Assembly: GCA_027382625.1 (NCBI GenBank)
Contig: JAJKFJ010021566.1
Coordinates: 1-64,000, forward strand
DNA length: 64,000 bases
From: Tetmemena sp. SeJ-2015
Lineage: Eukaryota > Ciliophora > Spirotrichea > Sporadotrichida > Oxytrichidae
Direction: 5' to 3'
Under the pieces are notes generated by a model. The model did no database searches, had not been told where the DNA came from, and was given only the letters and a program-made list of their open reading frames with translations. Made by a program: the position numbers and the translations under genes. Of this stretch, positions 1-10,984 are shown one piece after another; position 1 is the first letter of the stretch; each line of letters starts with the position of its first letter.

Positions 1-249
1 AGGATGGATCATGTAGTTATTTTTGAGTAATTTCGCGTTTGACTCGCATGATTATAAGTATTAATAAAGAAATTAATTATACACAACTTATTTTCACTTT
101 CTTATCATATTATGGGGTTTTGAATGCGTTTTCTATTGATTTGTTTGGGTTTTAATTTAATTATATAAACCTCTGTCTTCAATTCCTTTTATAATACAGA
201 GTGGCATTAAAGTTGAGTCGTAATCATCATAAAGTCGCTGTCCAATCAG

Positions 250-838
250 ATCAGAATAAAGGCTGGTGAGTGTCTTAGTGGTAGTATGAAAATGGAAACT
301 ATGGATATATTTACCCCTTTTTGTTAAGTTTATAGATGTATTAATAATTCTTATATCTCAAAATGCTATCGCAGTTATTTCTATGAGGATTTTTGTGGGA
401 TGTTAAATTTACTGAACTTCTTATAGTTTGCGATCACACTAACTTAAAATAAATATACTCTTAAGAAATCACAGTCTTGTCTGCTTTGACATCTGAGAGT
501 AGATCTATCATCACATACTCATATACCTTGCTGGTTTCGATCATCAAGCGTTTAATTTTATCAATTTGCTCGTCCTGGTTACGCAAAATGTATTCGTGAA
601 GAGGTTCCCATCCTCCACCGACGCGCACCATACAAACTGTTCCCTTAATCATCAGCATCTTCAAGTCTGTTCCAATCAAGTAGCTACCTGGGCGCACACG
701 GATTCATAATCTAGCAAATTATTATTTAAAAAGGATAATTGGCATTTCACAACGCAGGTCGAAGATTATTTTTTGCACGACCTCATCCAGCACATCACCT
801 TTTACTACCTTGTAAACTCGCTTGATATAGAGTCAAGT
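250..838 (-). CDS. GAS2/GAR-domain protein, copy 1 (5'-truncated)
   Basis: The protein carries a GAR (Gas2-related) domain, a small zinc-linked microtubule-binding module; the core MVRVGGGW followed by L-x-E-Y-I is plain at about 580-640. Reading from high to low coordinates: a stretch with VYKVVKGDVLDEVV, then PII, an IES, then RVRPGSYLIGT, the GAR core, a charged helix with IDKIKRLM, a second IES, and a tail with KKFSKFNIP. Removing both IESs makes the order match the third copy at 4,620-5,378. The frame closes at an upstream TGA near 838, so the N-terminal part seen in copy 2 (proline-rich linker) is missing here or lies elsewhere. TAA/TAG are read as Gln. It may be a truncated duplicate rather than a working gene. 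The microtubule role is inferred from the domain. Confidence 0.6.
438..472. other. IES, pointer GTGAT, GAS2 copy 1
   Basis: ATCAC (GTGAT on the gene strand) occurs at 433-437 and 468-472. Excision joins ADKTVI to ANYKKFSKFNIP, matching VINNWQKYSKFNIP of the third GAS2 gene. The same IES sits at 3,052-3,086 in copy 2. Confidence 0.8.
704..736. other. IES, pointer ATCC, GAS2 copy 1
   Basis: GGAT (ATCC on the gene strand) occurs at 700-703 and 733-736. Excision joins MPII to RVRPGSYLIG, which aligns with PIIRIIQGRYLIG of copy 3. Confidence 0.8.
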
Positions 839-1822
839 TTATTCGTATATAAAAGAGTTTCAGTGAGATTAAATTTTAAATTGTTTAGGATCTTTATATG
901 AATAACACTTTGATGCAATAGCAAATCAAATTACCTTTAAATTAAAATATTTGGTCTTAGTAAATAATTTTTAACATTTAATTTTAACCTTAAGAACAGA
1001 ATTAGTTTAAGATTTATTAATTATTATTAAATTATTATAAATTGTATTTCGGACATTAAAGATCTCTGAATATGCTAATAAATATTATTACGGATATTTT
1101 ATTTTGTGCTTTGAGCAAACTAGATTATAAGTAGAGATTCCCATATCAATTTTTAATAGATTTAAGTCTCCCTTTTCAGTTTTTTTCTAACTGTGAATAA
1201 AGAATGTATATATTGGCCTGCTTTAAAAATGAATAGCAGTAGAAATAGAATGAAAATAATTAGGATGTGATGTCAAATATAAGAGAGGGTTAATTTAAAT
1301 ACACATGTGAGAATTATCTGCTGCTTCCACCACAACCCATGAATATACATAAAAACTTATCCATGAGGTTATCAACACAGTTAGCTAGCTATAGTTAAGG
1401 AATTATTCTTATAGGGACCTCTCAGTTCTTTTGATAGTCAGTTGGCAAGCATTTAACAAATCCAAATACAAATTCAAATCAAATTATAAATGTTATCTCA
1501 TAAGGAATCATTTCGAGATTAAGATGTTATGATTTATATAAACATAAATGTGGAACGTATTGCAGAATATTTTTTTCTTTTTTTGTTTTAATTTTAATTA
1601 TATTCAAAACGAATGTGACTATTTATAAAAGTATATTTATCATTCCCAAATATGAAATTTATAAATCAAGTTTAAATCCATTAAATGAAAAATAATCATA
1701 GTCATGAAAACTGTAAATCTTTCTTTCATTCTTTAATTTTATTTTTTTTAAAAATTAACTCTTTTATCTATACGAATAGTTGTTGTAGCAGTCATTTGAG
1801 CCATTGGAAAGTCTCTCTGCTC
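839..1822. other. AT-rich stretch, no gene seen
   Basis: Very AT-rich DNA between GAS2 copy 1 and the ALKE-repeat gene. No coding pattern, RNA gene or repeat was recognised. Confidence 0.5.
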
Positions 1823-2263
1823 TCACTCTTGATTCTTCTCCTCTTCGTTCTTCTTTGCTTCTTCTTTGCGAAGCTCTTCAAGGGCTGAAGGCAAATTTTC
1901 CTTCAGAGCTGCTGGAAAGACTTCCTTTAGAGCTGAAGGCAAAGCTTCCTTTAGAGCTGAAGGCAAATTTTCCTTTAGAGCTGCTGGAAAGTGGAGGGCA
2001 AGAAGGAGTGGAAATTGCTCTTTCAGTATGGATACAAAAGACTTGTTCATCTTTTCCTCGAAGTCAAGGAACATTTATTAGATCTCCGCTTTTGTTACGG
2101 CCTTTTCCTTCTTCTCCTCCTCCTTATGGAGTCTAAGAACTTGGTTTGATTGATCTTCTAAATCAAGAGAGTCGTTCTCGTAGCCATCACTCCGTGGGTT
2201 TTTCGAGCTATCTGATTCAGAATTATGCCCCGGTTGACCATGTTCATCCGGAATTAAGTCCAA
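1823..2263 (-). CDS. Charged protein with tandem ALKE repeats
   Basis: With TAA/TAG as Gln the frame is open from about 2,263 to a TGA at 1,823-1,825. The N-terminal part is acidic and Ser/Asp-rich (SESDSSKN, DSLDLEDQ), followed by KEEEKKEK. From about 2,000 down to 1,850 come five to six imperfect 10-11 residue repeats of the form (P)(S/A)ALKE(N/A/V)(L/F), then a highly charged end (EELRKEEAKKNEEEKNQE). The repeat suggests an amphipathic helix. No family was recognised. The start codon is not certain: no ATG opens this frame nearby, so the first coding segment may lie behind an IES. Confidence 0.5.
1880..2000. repeat. Tandem 30-33 bp coding repeat (ALKE units)
   Basis: A unit resembling 'gctgaaggcaaattttcctt' recurs five to six times; variants alternate 'gctgaaggc' and 'gctgctgga'. 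It encodes the ALKE units on the minus strand and stays open in several frames because of its periodicity. Confidence 0.75.
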
Positions 2264-2839
2264 TTTAAAATATTAAATTATTTAATAATCAAATCTATAG
2301 ATTAGATATAATAAAGATTAACTTGATAAAATTTACTGTCTATTACGATAAATATAATCTTGTTATGGGTTTGTAAATAGATTTGTGGCTTGCGGAAGAC
2401 CCACTCTCGCCCTTTTGCTCTGAGACGTTGTTCAAAGGATCAAAGGATGGCTCCTATTAATCTTAAAGTTTTGATTCGAGCACAAAATTGTTAGGATATT
2501 CTAAGGCTTGAATATTCGGTTAGCTCCTGCTTTCCTCCAATTTGTTGCCTATAAGAGTTAAATCAATAAAGAAGAAGCTTTTGAATGCTTATTAAGACTT
2601 ACCTTCCGAATTAAAACAAGAAAATTAGAAATGTTTTCTTCTTAATAAATATCAGCTTCAATAGTATAAAAATATCAAGCTTGTGTATTAATATTTAAGT
2701 TTATAAATTTTTAATGAATCTCGAGGTGATTACTGCCCTTCGTTTTACTCCATAAGCACCTGATTATTTTTGTTGATTAAATTAATTATTAAAATCTCTG
2801 GCGTTTCTTCTTATTATAGCCCATTTAGGCTTTTATGCT
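2264..2839. other. Intergenic stretch, no gene seen
   Basis: AT-rich spacer between the ALKE-repeat gene and the second GAS2 duplication unit. Nothing else was recognised. Confidence 0.4.
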
Positions 2840-2879
2840 TAATCGTAATCATCATAAAATCGCTCTCTTTGAGGTCAGA

Positions 2880-3985
2880 ATAAAGAAGTGAGTGTGCTAT
2901 TTGAATAGGTCGAAAACGTAAATTACGGATGGATATCCTTTTTTGTTAACTATATTAATAATTCTTATATCTCAAAATGCTATCGCAGTTATTTCTATGG
3001 GGATTTTTGTGGGATGTTAAATTTACTGAACTTCTTATAGTTGGCGATCACACTAACTCTAAATATATGTAATCTTAAGAAATCACAGTCTTGTCTGCTT
3101 TGACATCTGAGAGTAGATCTATCATCACATACTCATATACCTTGCTGGTTTCGATCATCAAGCGTTTAATCTTATCAATTTGCTCGTCCTGGTTACGCAG
3201 AATGTATTCGTGAAGAGGTTCCCATCCTCCACCCACGCGCACCATACAAACTGTTCCCTTAATCATCAGCATCTTCAAGTCTGTTCCAATCAAGTAGCTA
3301 CCTGGGCGCACACGGATTCAATCTATGCAAAACAATATTTAAAAAGGATAATTGGCATTTCACAACGCAGGTCAAAGATTATTTTTTGCACGACCTCATC
3401 CAGCACATCACCTTTTACTACCTTATAAACTCTCTTGAATTCACGCACAGGACTTTCTTATTAGGGCTATTATTCCATCTGCGAAATATCAAAAGTGGTG
3501 GGGGTAATCATTCCTTAGTCCTCTTCATCTTCGCTATCTATCTCTAACTTTATTGCCATTGACTAACGCGGTGCCTCAAACTTGGGAGAAATAGGTGGTT
3601 AAATCATCATACTCTAAATACATTACAGTGAATTGGTTTGAGCATTGGCTAGGGCTCAGGAGTTGGAATTCGAGGAGGAGTAGGTTCCCTCACTGGCTCG
3701 GGTGTAGGTATTCTTACGGGTTCTGGTGTAGGTACTCGAGGTGGCTCTGGCGTGGGTACTCTCACAGGCTCGGGAGTGGGCACTCTTACTGGCTCAGGTG
3801 TAGGTACTCATAATTTAAAGCTAAACCTTTATACTATTATAACTCTTGGAGGAGTTGGATCTCTTTATTTAGGCGGTGGGGGCGGGGGAGGGAGAGTGAA
3901 TGTAATCTTGACCTTGGATGTTCTGTGGTTCTCTACTACCTCATAAGTTTTGTCGATTTTCTCTCGATTTTCGACACAGCAAGCT
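2880..3985 (-). CDS. GAS2/GAR-domain protein, copy 2, proline-rich
   Basis: Longest of the three GAR-domain genes. From the N-terminus: GACCVENREK (like MGGVCCANEREK of copy 3; the ATG itself must be on a separate segment), a proline stretch, seven or so PTPEP(V/P)R units at about 3,660-3,800, an IES, PPISPKFEAP, an acidic stretch with DSEDEED, FKRVYKVVKGDV, an IES, then the GAR core MVRVGGGW at about 3,210-3,240 and IDKIKRLM. A third IES precedes the KKFSKFNIP tail. GAR domains bind microtubules; here the domain follows a flexible proline-rich linker. The gene is complete except for the first codons. Microtubule association is inferred. Confidence 0.65.
3052..3086. other. IES, pointer GTGAT, GAS2 copy 2
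   Basis: ATCAC at 3,047-3,051 and 3,082-3,086. Same position and effect as the IES at 438-472. Confidence 0.8.
3318..3349. other. IES, pointer ATCC, GAS2 copy 2
   Basis: GGAT at 3,314-3,317 and 3,346-3,349. Excision joins MPII to RVRPGSYLIG. The interior has diverged from the copy-1 IES while the flanking codons have not. Confidence 0.8.
3601..3638. other. IES, pointer AACCA, GAS2 copy 2
   Basis: TGGTT (AACCA on the gene strand) at 3,596-3,600 and 3,634-3,638. Excision removes an in-frame TGA and joins QPMLK to PPISPKFEAP. Confidence 0.75.
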
Positions 3986-3989
3986 CCAC

Positions 3990-4619
3990 CCACAGTTATA
4001 AAAAGTATTCTCTTATATAAAGAATGCAGTATTTTTAACCCATTTTATTGTTACTCGATATTATAAAGTGTATAATTAGAAGATTAAATGAAGTTGCTCA
4101 CATAAGAACAATTTCAAAAAAATTTATTGGAGTTAAAATATTTTTCGACCATATCAAAACGGATTGATGATATAACAATAAGGATAAAGCGCTTTATTTG
4201 AGTAACTTAAATAAAATGATGAGTTTTGGCTAATCATATAAGAGCACATGCTAAGGGTAAAGTTAATGAAAAAAAGTTTTTAGAAAAAGATCTAATGACA
4301 TAAGTAGAGATGCTCAAAGGTTTATAAATTATTAAATAGGCAACCTTGTAAGTTAAAATTTCAATAAGAGTTTTTATGCACATAAATATTAACAAATGTG
4401 GAGTTTATTTAATACCTCAAATCCTCCTTTCCACCAAATTTATTTCATAGCTGCAAATTACTCACATATACTAGCAATCAAAAATTTAATTTAGCCTCAT
4501 AATTTACTAGGTCTCATCCTTTATATATGGTGGTCAGTTTTTCATCTCTGCTTTATAACTTAATACTCTTATCAGTCTCTTAATTATAGTGCTTAGTTTA
4601 TTCGCGGGATTGGGCTGTC
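3990..4619. other. Intergenic stretch, no gene seen
   Basis: AT-rich spacer between GAS2 copies 2 and 3. No coding or structural signal recognised. Confidence 0.4.
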
Positions 4620-5378
4620 TCAAAAATATCCACTGCCACTGACTTAGCCGTAAGATCCGGTGGTCGTATTTGACCTGTACCTCTCCGGCAAGCATCGCTC
4701 TGGGATGTTGAACTTGGAATATTTCTGCCAGTTATTTATGACGCTTGCATCTGCATTATATTTCACTAGGAACTCCGTCATGACTGCTGTGTAGGTGCGA
4801 CTTGTCTCAGTCATCAATCTCTTAATTTTATCAAGCTCACTGTCCTGGTTTCTTAAGATAATTAAATTAATCGTCTTTAGACATTGATAGAGAGTTAATA
4901 TGATATTGAAGATGTATTCTTCTAGCTTTTCCCAGCCTCCACCTACTCTGACCATACATGTTTCGTTCTTAATCATCAGCAGTTTATACTCGGTTCCTAT
5001 CAAGTATCTAAAAAAGAAAAGCTCTAAGTCCAAAAACTTGATTGGCTTATCTACCTTGAATGATTCTTATGATTGGTAGTTGCACATCCATTTCAAAGAC
5101 CATGCGTCCCACAATTTCATCTACATGATCGCCTTTGATAGTCTTATACCTGCGGAGCTGATTGTTGGTGCGAACTGATGTCCTGTGTTCCACGATTGGC
5201 TCCTCCTCAAAGAGCTATTCTCCATCGTTGAAACCGTTATTGGTGCTGGCGGTGTTAAAATCGTTGTTGTTCTATGAGTGGAAAGTGATTCTCACTTTGT
5301 GAAGAGCTCATCTCCGAGTACTAGTTAGATGACTTCACTTCCTTTTTCTCGCTCGTTGGCACAGCAAACTCCTCCCAT
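4620..5378 (-). CDS. GAS2/GAR-domain protein, copy 3
   Basis: Starts at ATG 5,378 (MGGVCCANEREK) and ends at TGA 4,620-4,622. After an Asn/Ser-rich stretch the sequence runs YKTIKGDHVDEIV, PIIRIIQGR, IES, YLIGTEYKLL, then the GAR core MVRVGGGW, an IES inside EEYI/LRNQDSE, KIKRLM, and a tail SKFNIP. The GAR core contains the glycine-tryptophan signature of the family. This paralogue is diverged from copies 1 and 2, and its two resolved IESs sit at different codons from theirs. The frame changes twice between about 5,260 and 5,350, so at least one further IES or an indel remains unresolved there. Likely microtubule-binding (inferred). Confidence 0.7.
4860..4913. other. IES, pointer ATCTT, GAS2 copy 3
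   Basis: AAGAT (ATCTT on the gene strand) at 4,855-4,859 and 4,909-4,913. Excision gives EEYILRNQDSE, matching HEYILRNQDEQ in copies 1 and 2, which lack this IES. Confidence 0.9.
5011..5053. other. IES, pointer TAGATA, GAS2 copy 3
   Basis: TATCTA at 5,005-5,010 and 5,048-5,053. Excision gives IIQGRYLIGTEYK. The interior happens to start with GT and end near AG, but a splice there would break the frame. Confidence 0.85.
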
Positions 5379-5556
5379 TGCTTATTATAATTCAAGAATT
5401 CAATTTCAAATCCCATAATCAATCAAGATGATTAACTTAAAGAGGAGGAAAGGACGAGTATAAAAAGTTATGAAATTGGAAATTAAGGTAAATCAAATCA
5501 TGAGAGAATATACTACTTGATTCTTATTTATTTGAGTTAATAACGGGAGAAAGCTA

Positions 5557-7985
5557 TCAACTTATATTGAGGCAGAAATGCTACTGAACTACAAATTTAA
5601 GCTCTGCCATAGATATAGGCTTAGAGCAGAATTGGTTTATTCCAGAACGTTCCCTTGTATAATTGCGCCTAAATATAGGGTCATTAGGGTCATCGCCTGT
5701 GATTCCCACTATTCTTACTGGCTGAGTGTAGTTTTTCATGCTTTCATATTCCCTAATCTAGAGAGCCATTTATTTGCCATCCATCCTTGGCATATGCAAG
5801 TACAAATATAAAAGGGCTTTAAAGTCAGTGAGGATAAGCTTAATTTGCATCTGATGATTCTTGAAGGTATCAAAGCCCTCAACTCCATCATTTGCTAGCA
5901 TGATGTAAATCTATTGCTATCTAACTTCAGTCATTTAAAGCAGCATCTACTCTAGAATGAAGCGGTTTGTGTATTCATCGTCAACAATCAAGATAGCTTT
6001 CGCGTTAAAGGTCTCACTCCTCACTCCCATACTCATTCTAAAACCAATTTCGAAATTAGAGCCAGCCATTCCACTTGTTGGTGTTTCCGCCATATCATTC
6101 TAATAATTACTCTACCTCCTATTTCTACTTTTTGAAGAGTTCCCTCCTTTTGGAGTCATGCCTTGGAAAGCATTGCCAGATTCATTTACTGCAAGTCTGT
6201 TCTCAGAATTGATGTTTAGGGTGCTGCCAACTCCTGGAGCTAATAATTGCTAGTTATAATTTGAGAATTGCATGTTTTTATTAGACTCTAGCTGCTGCCT
6301 AAAGTTATTATTCAAGAACTGCTCATACTGTTGCTCTTTAATTTCTTAAAATTATCATTAATTATATAAAATCGAGATTATCTAATAGAGTTTCTTCTTT
6401 TGACTCTTCTTCATTTTGCAAGTTATCTAATTGGTTCTATTTCTGAGCTGAAGTGGGGCCGATACTTTGCAGTCTAGATGCTATGCTATTTTATAGTGGT
6501 AATGATTCATGATCCATAATTTAAGAGCTCATGTTTATCTTTTAAGCGAGAGCAGCAGCTTCTATCTTATTGATGTCTAATGCTCTGTTTCTATGATCCT
6601 TTGTGAAAACAGGAGTTTAGATAGTATATTTTTATCTTTAAAAGCAGTTGATACATTTTGATATAGATGTTATCACTTATTTCTAGCAAAGTTGCTATTA
6701 AGATTTCTTATATTCATCACAGCCACGCTCTTAAGTTGCTTGACTTGAAGGTTATAGACCCCATTATTTCCGTTTTTACTGTTGCTATTCATGTCATCTC
6801 TGCTATTGATGAGGGACTTTTAGGAATCACTGTCTACACCAGATCCGTGCTACTTATCCTATTGCACTGCCTACTTTTCCTCTTCTCTGTCGTCATATTC
6901 ACTCTCCTAGTTATCAAAATTGCAATGAAATGTCTAAAGTTATTGTTCCCGTACTTGAAGGTTGAGTGAGGCAGTTTGTAGTCGCCCATGAAGTTTGTTA
7001 GACTCTTTCTTGCTGAAAAATCTTCGCTTATCATGTTCCTAATTAACTTACTCTTTGGAGATTTCCTGTTATGAAGATTTACAAATAAAAATTTCAATAA
7101 TTCTTCTTAAGTTAACGTTATTACAAGATTGTCTAGACCTAGCTGTCTCTCCTTCTTCTAGATTTGATAGAGGCAATTACGAAGAATATTTTGCTTGACT
7201 GGCTTCTTGAATATCATAACTCTATCGTTTAGGTACTTATTGCGCTGCCTCGCATCAATATCCAGAGTTGACAGAATCAGCATACTTAAATTCTTTTTTG
7301 TCTTTTGCTCTATGGCTTTCTTCTACTTGATCAGTTTCTTAACTTTAGACTAGTGAGAAAGAGTGAACTAGTCTGCATCTACGATGAGCACATTAAAGAA
7401 ATGCACTAGACGCATCTTTGTCTAGAAATCATCATAGTGCTTAGCAAAAGATACGTGACAGTTCAACTTGGTTAAGAACTTAAAATGTTGAATGCTATCG
7501 AATATAGAAAATTTGAATGAGATAAACTTCTTGATGATCTCTTTGTTGAATTCATCCTATATAAGGACGAGTATACTTAGCTTAGAAAGATTTTCATCCA
7601 GATTTATTATCGAACTGTTCACACCCTTGGCTGAAGAATCCTCAAAACTGACTCCATCAGTTGGTATCTCTACTGTAAAAGTCGTTCATAATAAATAAGA
7701 GCAACTGATAAAAAGTTCCTTCTCCTGGAACACTCTTTAGAGTCATATTTCCCTTCATGAGAGAGATTAGCTTGTTCGATATCCACAGTCCAAGTCCTGT
7801 ACCTCCGAATTTAGACTGGATAGATTTGTTAGCCTGACAAAACGGCTAGAAAAGTTTCTTCTAGTCTTCTTCTTTTATACCTATTCCAGAGTCTTGTATT
7901 TGCACTCTTAGTATTCCATGTTGAACTCTTTCACTGATTAATTTATTCTTGAGAGACGCAGTATTTAAATTTACATTACATGATA
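5557..7985 (-). CDS. Hybrid histidine kinase, ATPase end plus two receiver domains
   Basis: C-terminal block of a two-component hybrid kinase. From about 7,950 downward: HATPase_c second half with DSGIGI (G1) and FGGTGLGLWISNKL (G2), then VPGEGTF-TVEIP. Next comes a degenerate receiver-like domain (SILVLIQDE, NVLIVDAD, IFKKPV), then a Ser/Asn/Gln-rich linker of over 300 residues. Last is a good receiver domain: ILIVDDEYTNR (acid pocket), LANDGVEGF, LILTDLHMPRMDG (phospho-acceptor Asp), IVGITGD, and CSKPI (conserved Lys). The TGA stop is at 5,557-5,559. Phosphorelay from a sensor to the final receiver is the family role. The first half of the same ATPase domain lies at 10,985-11,180, about 3 kb away. 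Three IESs are resolved here; an indel or IES near 6,350 and another near 6,660 remain open. Confidence 0.85.
5801..5824. other. Very short IES (24 bp), pointer CTT
   Basis: AAG (CTT on the gene strand) at 5,798-5,800 and 5,822-5,824. Excision joins LILTD to LHMPRMDG, rebuilding the receiver phosphorylation site exactly. Confidence 0.85.
6919..6938. other. Very short IES (20 bp), pointer TTT
   Basis: AAA at 6,916-6,918 and 6,936-6,938. Excision shifts the frame from GNNNF-RHFIAIL to GNNNFDNQESEYDDREEE, which stays open far longer. The pointer is short and AT-only, so the exact edges may slide. Confidence 0.6.
7683..7716. other. IES, pointer ACTTTT
   Basis: AAAAGT at 7,677-7,682 and 7,711-7,716. 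Excision gives VPGEGTFTVEIP, the usual end of a HATPase_c domain. Confidence 0.85.
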
Positions 7986-7999
7986 GTCTTGTAGTCTTA

Positions 8000-10950
8000 G
8001 ACCATAAGAGGGGCATTCGGGGGTATCTGTCTACTTTCGAGCTGTGGACTAAGATTCTTAAGGATATCTATTCTGTAGTTATTTACGGCATTTCCAGATC
8101 CGATTTCATTGTAGGTCTTGAAATCAGAAATGCGCGTTTTTATGCTTGGAAGGCCAATGGATTATCTCACCTGGTCCAAACGATTAACTGACTTTCTTTG
8201 CCAAAAATAAAATGAGATTTATTAACTCAACTCAATATTCTTTGCATTGTCGATACAGAAGACATGGAAGCCTTTTAGATTAGAGGAGAGAAATTGATCT
8301 CTCCAGAAATTCTATTCTAAGACGTGCGGTTGTCATCTTCAAAATTAACCTGCTGGAAAGATAAAGGATCATTGCAGGTAATCTAGCCTTTGCTTTCAAA
8401 GTTGTTATTTAATTATAAATAGGAAAAAACTTTATTTCTGATCTGGAGAGGTAAATCCCCATTTCTCAGTCCGCCACTATAAGGGGAGTTTAATTCTGCC
8501 AGATATTTATTTTCTTCCTAAGTGGATTTGCTCTTGTTATTATCAAGAATTTGAATAAAGAATATGAAGATAGTGAATTGGAGTTCCCTATTTTAAACTC
8601 TTATTAGAAAAGATCTGTATATTAATTATAAAATTTATGAAATGATTTTAGTTTGACTATTTGTGAAGAAGTTTTTGTGTCATTTATATGAAAATAATTC
8701 CCTCTTATAAATATTAAGAGGACTATGGCACTGTAAGTTGCTTATTTTCATCTATTCATATCTAGGCTAGTTATTATTTGTCATCCCATCGCCAATTCCA
8801 AATGGTTGACCTTAAATATTGTTTATTGCTACATTGCCTCGCTCTAATTCTTTCTAGTAGGAGTTTGTGAAGCTGGAGTTTTGGCCCGTGATTTGCTGCT
8901 ACTATTGCACTTGATTTATCCAAATCAAGTGCTGCCTAGGGCTGAGAGTTGGATATGGCTGATTGTTGCCAGTAAGAGCAAATTACTCATTTAAATTCAT
9001 GCCACCAGAGAGAGGCCTGGATGCACTTAAGTTTTAAGTCTTCTAAGAGCTGGTCTAAAAAGAAGACAGCTAGTTTTAAGTCTATCTTTGCTAATCTTGG
9101 GCTTGAGATGCAAAATTTGGCACTGCATTCTAATTCTAAATGTTCTAAGGTGAATTGCTGCCTGATGAAACTCAAAAAATTAAGTTTGACTTTAAATATA
9201 GAGATGAGTTCTTGGCTATATTCAAACATCAATAGCAATGTTATAGTCCATTTATATTGAAGATTTCCTTGTTTTGATTCGGCTTTGAAATATCGCTGTT
9301 CTTGTTTGAGAGCATCAGCGGATTTTGAACTTAACCTATAGTCACTTGATCATTAAGGTAGGCATGATTGGGCGATCTCTGTGGAACAGTCTTTCCTGGG
9401 TGGCACATGAATGAGATCTCTGATGGGAACTTTTCCTATTTCATCATAGTGTTTAATTGCATGCTATGATCACCCTTTCATTTTCAAGGAAAATATATAG
9501 CTATGATTAGACCTATAGCCAAATTAATCGGCTCCGATTGGTAAATGCACATTTACTATCCCTGATCTATAGCACTCATCTGATTTTGTTAGCTATCTCT
9601 GTAACTTCTTGCTTGCATTTTTTCGCCAATAGCATTATCATTCTCAAGTTAAGATATTTTGAAGCAACATAAAATACTGATCTATCTTCTCGAAGACTGA
9701 ATGGTTCTGATTGAGGGAGTTAGAATTTCCGAGGTGCATAAAGTTCCCCTGTCTTTATTAAAATTTCCTCTGAGCAGAGAGTTCCTTCTATAAGCAAAAT
9801 TGCTAACTCTAACTGTCTCTTCCCAAGATCTCATCGTCAAGGTAATTATCTCTATTCAATTTGAGCTAATCCTCGTTGAGAAGGAGCTCTTCCATTTCAT
9901 CTTCATTGTCAAAATGCCAGGGTATGGGTGCTCTTTATTTGACATTACGAGCGTCTTACTTTTTATCCAGGTCTCTATTTGCCAATATTGAAGAGTCTTC
10001 AATTTAAAGTAGTACTCAAAGAATAAGTTGTGACTTTAAATATAAGAGTAGGGATTGAAATATTCAAGTTGGTTGCAAGTCACACATCCCTCCTCGAACT
10101 TCTTCCTCGAAAATCTCAGTTGTGTGCAAGACATCCCTCTTGCTGATAATTACTTTGAGATCCTGAGGCAAATCGAGACTCGTCATGCGGATTTAAGCTA
10201 GAGAAAATATGCTGCTGCTGCTGCTATTGAGCTAAAGGCTGATGAGAGTTGTAATGGTGGAAGGGTGGCTGAATCTAAAATTAGCCATTGCTCATCTATC
10301 TCTCGATATAGTGACTATCGAGCTGACTTAGAGGATTACGGTTTGTGCTTGACTACTGCAAGTCTGAAAACTTTGCTGTCTGATTCAAATCCAAGTCTGC
10401 TTAGTTAAATGATGGTCTCTGGTTAATTAAAAAGATAGATTTAAAGTTCCAAAGAAAATTTAATGCTGCTACTTCCTCTAGCTAAGACACCTCTCACTCT
10501 ACCAGAACCTCTCTTGATAGGTACACTCAGGCTCAGTTCGGAAGAGTTATCAAGATAGTTAAAAACGCGAGATGTCTATTTTGGTGTTGAGAGACTCTAG
10601 TTGACTAAGTATTACCAGGAGAGTCCCTCACCTAATGGCTTGCTCTTTCTGGCCGCTCTACCTGAATTAATTATGTTTATAGTTGATTATGAATTATCAA
10701 CGTAACTTGGAATCCTAGAGGTTCCTATGAATTGACTATCTGAGACTAATGACTAAGAGGCGGCTAAGTTTCTTTGTATATTTCTTTAACGCTTGAATTG
10801 GCTTAGATTCAGCGATTCTAATATAAATTGATCTTCTGAGAAGCATTTTATATTCCAAATTGGTGAGATCAGTCATAGAGACGCTATGAGTGAATCCTCC
10901 AGGGGCTGAATTGCGCTTTATAATATTTGAAACCACAGCCGGTCCATGCT
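8000..10950 (-). CDS. Ser/Asn/Gln-rich coding block inside the kinase ATPase domain
   Basis: Minus-strand open frames, broken by probable IESs, fill this interval. Recognisable pieces: a segment with SAPGGFTHSVSM and YKMLLRR near 10,750-10,930; a Q-rich piece with LAQQQQQH and ESRFASGSQSNYQQ near 10,150-10,400; SLDLPQDLKVIISKRDVLH near 10,100; KFPSEISFMCHPGK near 9,400; ENKYLAELNSPYSGG near 8,500; and SIGLPSIKTRISDFKTYNE near 8,100. No domain was identified. It sits between the N box and the G1 box of one HATPase domain, where no protein insertion of this size could be tolerated. It is therefore either a separate gene nested in a long IES, or segments of the kinase itself in scrambled order. 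Individual exon limits were not resolved. Confidence 0.45.
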
Positions 10951-10984
10951 ATTTAGTAAATTTTAATCTATAATTTTCCCTATT

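Larger units (their letters stand above)
210..838. repeat. Direct duplication, copy 1 (partner 2,840-3,440)
   Basis: This stretch and 2,840-3,440 are nearly identical over about 500 bp in the same orientation, including both IESs and the DNA downstream of the GAR gene. Differences are scattered single bases and small indels. Similarity stops just upstream of the VYKVV codons, so the duplication carried the C-terminal half of the gene. Confidence 0.85.
2840..3440. repeat. Direct duplication, copy 2 (partner 210-838)
   Basis: See the partner entry. Both copies carry the same two IESs at the same codon positions with the same pointers, so the duplication happened in the germline and copied the IESs. 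Confidence 0.85.

Noticed and set aside
5011..5053. Segment in GAS2 copy 3 as a GT-AG intron
   Set aside because: Splicing at GT...AG gives the wrong frame, whereas excision at the TAGATA pointer gives IIQGRYLIGTEYK.
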